A stretch of DNA of 64,000 nt from Flavobacteriales bacterium (GTDB lineage: Bacteria > Bacteroidota > Bacteroidia > Flavobacteriales_D > Sanyastnellaceae). The first letter of the stretch is position 1. Every line of letters starts with the position of its first letter. Positions 59,715 through 64,000 of this stretch are shown here, piece after piece. Below the pieces are notes generated by a model. It saw only the letters and a program-made list of their open reading frames with translations. It had not been told where the DNA came from and made no database searches. The stretch is taken from assembly GCA_002862785.1 (NCBI GenBank), contig PKDZ01000037.1, positions 1 to 64,000 of the forward strand, written 5' to 3'. Position numbers and translations under genes: made by a program.

Positions 59715-62700
59715 TCAAGGAGTGCAAACCGTACCGAAGCCGGCCAGAAGAATCAACAGGTCGGCGCTGGTCACGGCGCCATTGCCATCCACATCCTGTG
59801 AGCAGTCCACTGTGCAGCCGAATTCGCTGAGCAGGCCGAGCAGGTCTTCGATCGCGGTCAGACCATCTCCGTTGAGGTCGCTGGCGCAGGGGGCCAATTC
59901 GCTGCCGGACACGAAGCCGTCACAGTTCACATCGCCACCGAGCGGGGCGACCGGAGCGCCAGGATAGTAACTGGCGCTGCCGTCGTTGCAATCGCCGGTG
60001 TTGGTGACCCACCCGGGAGGCGGCACCCCGCAGAAGGGCTGTCCCGTGCCCACATCGGCGTCGCCATAGCCATCGCCGTCCGCGTCGGGCCATGCCAGGA
60101 TGGGGAAGAAGCAGCTTCCGTCGTCCTCCGTGGCGCCTGCGGTGAAGTTGCAGGCATCCGGATTGGTGCAGCCGGCGAATTCATCGCCGTCGCAAATCCC
60201 GTCGCCGTCGGCATCGCCACTAAGACAGTCGCCGGCGCAGTCGAGGCCCTCCTCGGCAAAGAAGCACGTCTCGTCATCACACAGGGCAAAGAGGTCGAAG
60301 TTGCAGGCGGCTGGATGGGTGCATCCCGTGGCCTGGAGGCAGGTGCCGTCGTCGAGCGTAGCGTCTAGGTCGTAGTTGCACGCGACGGGGTCGGTGCATC
60401 CGAAACAGGAGTAATCGCAGAATCCGGGGCCATCGGCTGCTGGATCGAAGTTGCAGGCCTGGGGCTCCCGACATCCGGGATGGGAAACTGGGGGCAGGCA
60501 GATCTCCTCGGTGAGGACACTGCTGAACTGCGGATTCACCTCGTGGACGAGGGTGTCGCTCCCGATGAGCAGGGTCCAGGAGGTGGCCCCGTCCGGGCAT
60601 TCTGCCCAGCCATCGGCGTTGGCATCCTGGATCTGGAAGTCCCGGCACCCTTCGTCGAGGCAGAGGGTCCAGGACTGGGGCCCCGGTCCAATCGCACCCG
60701 CTGAAATGGCGAGACCATCTGGCGCCAGGCTCCAGCTGACCTCGGGTGCATTGCACCCGGGCGCCATGGAAATGGTCAGAGGGTAGCAGGTGGGCTCGCA
60801 GGTGCCATCGTCGAAGAGGGCGTCGGCGTCGTAGTTGGAGGCATAGGGATCTTGACACCCCCCGGACGTCAAATCGTCCATGCAAAGGGTGTAGGTCCCC
60901 ACCACACCGGCCTCCGGAGAGACGAGGAATGGGGCGTCTGCTCCTGGGATAGAGAGGCTGAAGGCCAAGGGGGTGGCGCAATCGGCCATGAGCGGTTCGT
61001 ACCCGCTGAGTTGGTCCCGGTGGATTTCCAGGGTCAGACAGGCATTCGGGACACACAGGGTGTCGACCGTCAGGGTCTGTGGGGCGACCCATCCGGACCG
61101 GTGCAGGACCCGACCGAGGGCGTCGCGCAACACCCAGCCATGCTGGGAGGCGAAACAGTCCGATTCGAACGCCAGAATCAGCGGCGTGCCATTGTCGATG
61201 CCGTGCACTTCCACCGAGCGGGTGTTGTTGGCCGGTCGTTCATCGACGGCACCATTGACCCCGGTGAGGATCGCGGTGAACTGGGACCAGCCTGCCGGGA
61301 TGGGGAGGGGGGCGAGCTGAAGGTGGAGGCTGTCTCCCGGTTCGATCCAGCCATTCCAGACCGTATCAGCCGAAGCCCCGCCGAAGTGGCCGTATTGGAT
61401 CTGAAGCTGCTGGATGGGTTGCGTCCCGAGGTTGATGACAGGGAGGACCGGGTGGGATTCTGCGTCACAGATCGAGCCGCGCGGAGCGAAGATCCGTCCG
61501 AGGGCAGCGTCGACCGTCGGGGGATCGGGCAATTCCAGCGTGAAGATGCCCCGTCCATAGGTGGCGGCCGCGAGGCGACCCGACGGCGCATGGACCACGA
61601 GGTCGGACACGACCACATTGGGCAATCCTTCGGACAGGCGTTCCCATTCGCTTCCCGCGGCGGGATCCAAGCGGTAGACCCCCACATCCGTACCGACGTA
61701 ATGCAGGCCGGAGCCAGCCACGTTCGGGGCGATGCAGTTCACGGGGGCTTCGGGAAGCCCGTCGGACAGGTTGGTCCAATTGTCACCTCCATCGGTGCTT
61801 TCGAGGACCTTGGCGTCGTTGTTGTAATTGGAGAGGGTGATCCACAGGTGGTCGGCATCGGCGACATCCACTTCGATGTCCTGAATCCAGGAAAATCCGT
61901 TGGGTGTGTCGAGCAGGTCGAAGGTCTGCCCATCGGTGGAGCGGTACAGTCGGAATTCCTTGGCCACATACAGCCGGGACACATCACTGGGACACAGTCC
62001 CAAGGCGGTGGCGTCTCCATTGGGGATGTCCCCGAGGGCGGTCCAGTCCTCCCCGCGATTCGTGGATCGGTAGACGCGGTCCTTGGCGACGTAGACCCAG
62101 TCGGGGTTGAACCGGCTCACGGCCCAGGGGGTGAGCCAGGCGCCTTGTGAATCGATACCGCCACCGGCATTGCCGGCAATCTCGACGAAGGCATTGCCCC
62201 CATCCTCAGACCGGAACACCTGCCCGTAATAGAGGGAGGCGTAGACCACATCCTCGACTTCGCCGTGGAAGGCGCAGGCAAATCCATCGCCGCCGAGGAC
62301 GTGTTCCCATTGGCCGTCGTGCTTGAGGAAGGTCCCATTGTCCTGGGTGCCGGCGATGAAGCGATCCATGGCGAGCGGGTCCAAATCAATGCGGTAGGCT
62401 TGGGCTATGGCCAGGCCGGCGCTGTGGTCCTCCGCCTCGTCGGTCGCCGGATCGTAGGTGAAGGCCCCGCCGTCGTTGCCGATGACCAGTCGACCATCCT
62501 CGAGAAAGGCCATCCCGTGCTGGTCGGCATGCAGGTAGGGACGCTCACCGCCGGCATACCAATGACCCGCGCAGGACCAAGTCTCCCCAGCGTCGGAGGA
62601 GGTCCAGAGGTTGACGCCACCAGCGTACAGCTTGTCGGAATCAGTGGGGTCCACAGCGAGACAGAGGTCATACCAGGCCTGACCTCCGGCATCGGCCCCG

Positions 62701-63836
62701 TCGACGGTCCAGCCGAGCAGATTCGGGGCGCTGCCGTCGAGCACTTGGACATCCCAGCTGCCTCCACCGTCCAGACTGCGCCAGATACCGGCGAATCCCT
62801 GGTTGCTGACCTTGCCGGCCATGGCATAGACCACGGACGGATTGGAGGGGCTAAACGCCACGGCAATGCGGCTCAAGCCGTAGGTGTTGCCATCGAGATA
62901 TTGGGTGCTCCAGCTGCCACCGGCGTCGTGGCTTTCGGCGATGAGGTTGCCGAAGGAGCCGGCCAACAGGTGCTCCGGGTCCGAAGGGTCGATTTCGAGG
63001 CTGGCGATGTCTCCCGTCAAGGTCCGTGTCCAGCTCAACCCACCGTTCAGGCTTCGGTACACGCCGAGACTCGAGGCGGTCCACAGGGTGTCCGGATGGT
63101 CGGGATGGACGAGCATCCGCGTCTGGGTCCGTCCCATGTAGGGCGCCCAATCGAGGGCAGTGGCACTCCAGCTTTCGCCTCCATCTTCCGAAGTCCAGAC
63201 ACCGATGGACCGGGTGTCCCCGAAATCGCCGTCTCCTGTGGCGATCCAGAGGCGATCGGGGTCGGTGGGGTGGAACGCGATGTCCGTGACGCCGATCGAA
63301 GTCAATTGGCCATTGCCCATCGCCGTCCAGCTGTCTCCTCCATCCTCGGTGCGCCACAATCCTCCGGCGGGGGCGCAGGCCCACCACTCTTCGGGCACGC
63401 CAGGCCGGGGCACCACCCGGTTCAAGCGACCGCTGCCACCGAGGCCGGTGGGGCCAATGGGTCCCTCGTATTGCCATTCGGGATCGTTCAAGGAGCGGGC
63501 GGCCGATTCAGACTGGGCATCCAGCCGGGCTTCCTCGAGGGCGCGAAGGGTGCGGCCATTGGTCGGGCGCAGTCCATCGGCGTCAACCCGAGGCGCCATG
63601 AAGGTGAGCCAGCGCTGGAAGGGCTTCATTCCCTTGCCCCGCTCGACGTTGCCTTCCTCAGCCCAGGTCTCAAAAGCCTGACGGACGGAATCGATTGGAA
63701 TCTCCGGATTGCGCATGAGGCCACTCCAGTGCACGGCATCCTGGCCTGCCATTCCCGCGGAGCAGGAAAGCAGAATCAGGACCGCGAGGGTCCTGATCGG
63801 GGTGGGAAGCAATGCGCCTGATGCGGCGAGGGGCAT
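59715..63836 (-). CDS. Large secreted beta-propeller protein with dockerin-like C-terminus
   Basis: A 1373-residue exported protein. After an N-terminal signal segment (TLAVLILLSCSAGMAG), residues ~130-770 hold many sortilin/VPS10-like Asp-box repeats (WRTEDGGDSWTAM, WTSEDGGESWSAT, YRSTNRGEDWTAL) forming beta-propellers. Beta-rich domains follow, then about five Cys-rich repeats from ~985 to 1230 (GCTDPVACNYDLDA, GCTNPDACNFTAGA), a MopE-like metal-binding segment (DADGDGYGD, then GDCNDG), and two calcium-loop dockerin-like units at the end (DLNGDGLTAIEDLL, DVDGNGAVTSADLL). There is no canonical T9SS domain. It may be a cell-surface adhesin or scaffold; enzymatic activity is not seen. Confidence 0.87.
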   Translation of the reverse strand: MPLAASGALLPTPIRTLAVLILLSCSAGMAGQDAVHWSGLMRNPEIPIDSVRQAFETWAEEGNVERGKGMKPFQRWLTFMAPRVDADGLRPTNGRTLRALEEARLDAQSESAARSLNDPEWQYEGPIGPTGLGGSGRLNRVVPRPGVPEEWWACAPAGGLWRTEDGGDSWTAMGNGQLTSIGVTDIAFHPTDPDRLWIATGDGDFGDTRSIGVWTSEDGGESWSATALDWAPYMGRTQTRMLVHPDHPDTLWTASSLGVYRSLNGGLSWTRTLTGDIASLEIDPSDPEHLLAGSFGNLIAESHDAGGSWSTQYLDGNTYGLSRIAVAFSPSNPSVVYAMAGKVSNQGFAGIWRSLDGGGSWDVQVLDGSAPNLLGWTVDGADAGGQAWYDLCLAVDPTDSDKLYAGGVNLWTSSDAGETWSCAGHWYAGGERPYLHADQHGMAFLEDGRLVIGNDGGAFTYDPATDEAEDHSAGLAIAQAYRIDLDPLAMDRFIAGTQDNGTFLKHDGQWEHVLGGDGFACAFHGEVEDVVYASLYYGQVFRSEDGGNAFVEIAGNAGGGIDSQGAWLTPWAVSRFNPDWVYVAKDRVYRSTNRGEDWTALGDIPNGDATALGLCPSDVSRLYVAKEFRLYRSTDGQTFDLLDTPNGFSWIQDIEVDVADADHLWITLSNYNNDAKVLESTDGGDNWTNLSDGLPEAPVNCIAPNVAGSGLHYVGTDVGVYRLDPAAGSEWERLSEGLPNVVVSDLVVHAPSGRLAAATYGRGIFTLELPDPPTVDAALGRIFAPRGSICDAESHPVLPVINLGTQPIQQLQIQYGHFGGASADTVWNGWIEPGDSLHLQLAPLPIPAGWSQFTAILTGVNGAVDERPANNTRSVEVHGIDNGTPLILAFESDCFASQHGWVLRDALGRVLHRSGWVAPQTLTVDTLCVPNACLTLEIHRDQLSGYEPLMADCATPLAFSLSIPGADAPFLVSPEAGVVGTYTLCMDDLTSGGCQDPYASNYDADALFDDGTCEPTCYPLTISMAPGCNAPEVSWSLAPDGLAISAGAIGPGPQSWTLCLDEGCRDFQIQDANADGWAECPDGATSWTLLIGSDTLVHEVNPQFSSVLTEEICLPPVSHPGCREPQACNFDPAADGPGFCDYSCFGCTDPVACNYDLDATLDDGTCLQATGCTHPAACNFDLFALCDDETCFFAEEGLDCAGDCLSGDADGDGICDGDEFAGCTNPDACNFTAGATEDDGSCFFPILAWPDADGDGYGDADVGTGQPFCGVPPPGWVTNTGDCNDGSASYYPGAPVAPLGGDVNCDGFVSGSELAPCASDLNGDGLTAIEDLLGLLSEFGCTVDCSQDVDGNGAVTSADLLILLAGFGTVCTP

Positions 63837-63868
63837 GTTTCAATCCAGTTGGTCCCCGGAAGGGGAGG

Positions 63869-64000
63869 TCAATTCGAACAGGGCAGACCGTAGGCTCCGA
63901 GCAGGAGCAGGAAGTCCGCCACGTCCACGCCGGGAACTCCGTTCAAATCGAACGTACAATCCACGGCGCATCCGAACTCGCCGAGGAGCAGGAGGATGTC
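63869..64000 (-). CDS. Partial secreted protein, dockerin-like C-terminus
   Basis: Only the last 43 residues are in the window; the gene continues past the right edge. The sequence reads ILLLLGEFGCAVDC then FDLNGVPGVDVADFLLLLGAYG and ends PCSN. This is the same two-unit pattern as the end of the 59715-63836 protein (LSEFGCTVDC, DVDGNGAVTSADLLILLAGFG). It was not in the ORF track. The next gene starts 32 bases downstream, so the two probably form one operon of surface proteins. Confidence 0.75.
   Translation of the reverse strand, partial: DILLLLGEFGCAVDCTFDLNGVPGVDVADFLLLLGAYGLPCSN

Noticed and set aside
1-64000. tRNA, rRNA, CRISPR, insertion sequences, phage genes, attachment sites
   Set aside because: Gaps are short and I found no cloverleaf, repeat-spacer array, transposase or integrase signature on either strand.

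Overview
The window is a gene-dense, GC-rich stretch of bacterial chromosome (above 60% GC by eye, not computed). It comes from the phylum Bacteroidota, most likely a flavobacterial lineage. The evidence is: several exported proteins with type IX secretion (T9SS) C-terminal sorting domains (clearest at 35255-39784 and 44587-45570); a gingipain-type C25 peptidase; DUF4249-like and DUF4294-like proteins; the nusB / DUF1573 / yajC / YbbR run and the surE / small membrane protein / lpxB run, both typical of the phylum; and the Bacteroidota promoter element TAnnTTTG, usually ending 3-7 bases before a start codon. I cannot name a genus. I see no rRNA, tRNA, CRISPR array, insertion sequence or phage gene, so this looks like core chromosome with lineage-specific surface genes.

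Layout. 1-9.5 kb: acetyl-CoA synthetase, a lipoprotein peptidase of the alpha/beta hydrolase fold, an Smr-domain protein, several exported proteins of unknown role, and a divergent ferredoxin / LuxC-type acyl-CoA reductase pair. 9.5-16.3 kb: a T9SS-like exported protein and a TamB-like protein, divergent from tsaD. 16.3-25.6 kb: a LytS-type kinase, a DEAD/DEAH helicase, ung, a WD40 protein, hisS, a degenerate LytS-like membrane protein, a MeaB-type GTPase, and small envelope proteins. 25.6-31.6 kb: a tightly overlapping four-gene operon: an inactive-looking lytic transglycosylase with two LysM repeats, two SGNH proteins, and an MBOAT O-acyltransferase. 31.7-39.8 kb: a PAS hybrid histidine kinase, an AT-rich spacer with a candidate small RNA, a YkuK-like protein, and two secreted T9SS proteins including the 1509-residue gingipain-like protease, closed by a strong bidirectional terminator. 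39.9-53.4 kb, all on the minus strand: nusB, DUF1573, yajC, a short YbbR, NhaC-type antiporter, uvrA, LOG protein, lipoprotein, T9SS protein, terminator, htpG, lemA, two TPM proteins and a TerB/J-domain protein. 53.5-64 kb: a DUF4249-like lipoprotein, a DUF4139 protein, then lpxB, a small membrane protein, surE, pepD, and two large exported proteins sharing a dockerin-like C-terminal repeat (the second is cut by the window edge).

How the genes work together. Most of the window serves the envelope: lipid A (lpxB), envelope assembly (tamB, yajC), T9SS cargo, lipoproteins, and envelope quality control (lemA/TPM/TerB-J, htpG). The best candidate for an under-described system is the MBOAT / SGNH / SGNH / pseudo-lytic-transglycosylase-LysM operon. 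Its gene content matches peptidoglycan O-acetylation loci (MBOAT plus two SGNH proteins), with an added protein that looks able to bind but not cut peptidoglycan. Two further points recur: promoter boxes placed for leaderless transcription, several reusing the upstream gene's TAA stop, and convergent genes whose stop codons overlap by 10-11 bases.
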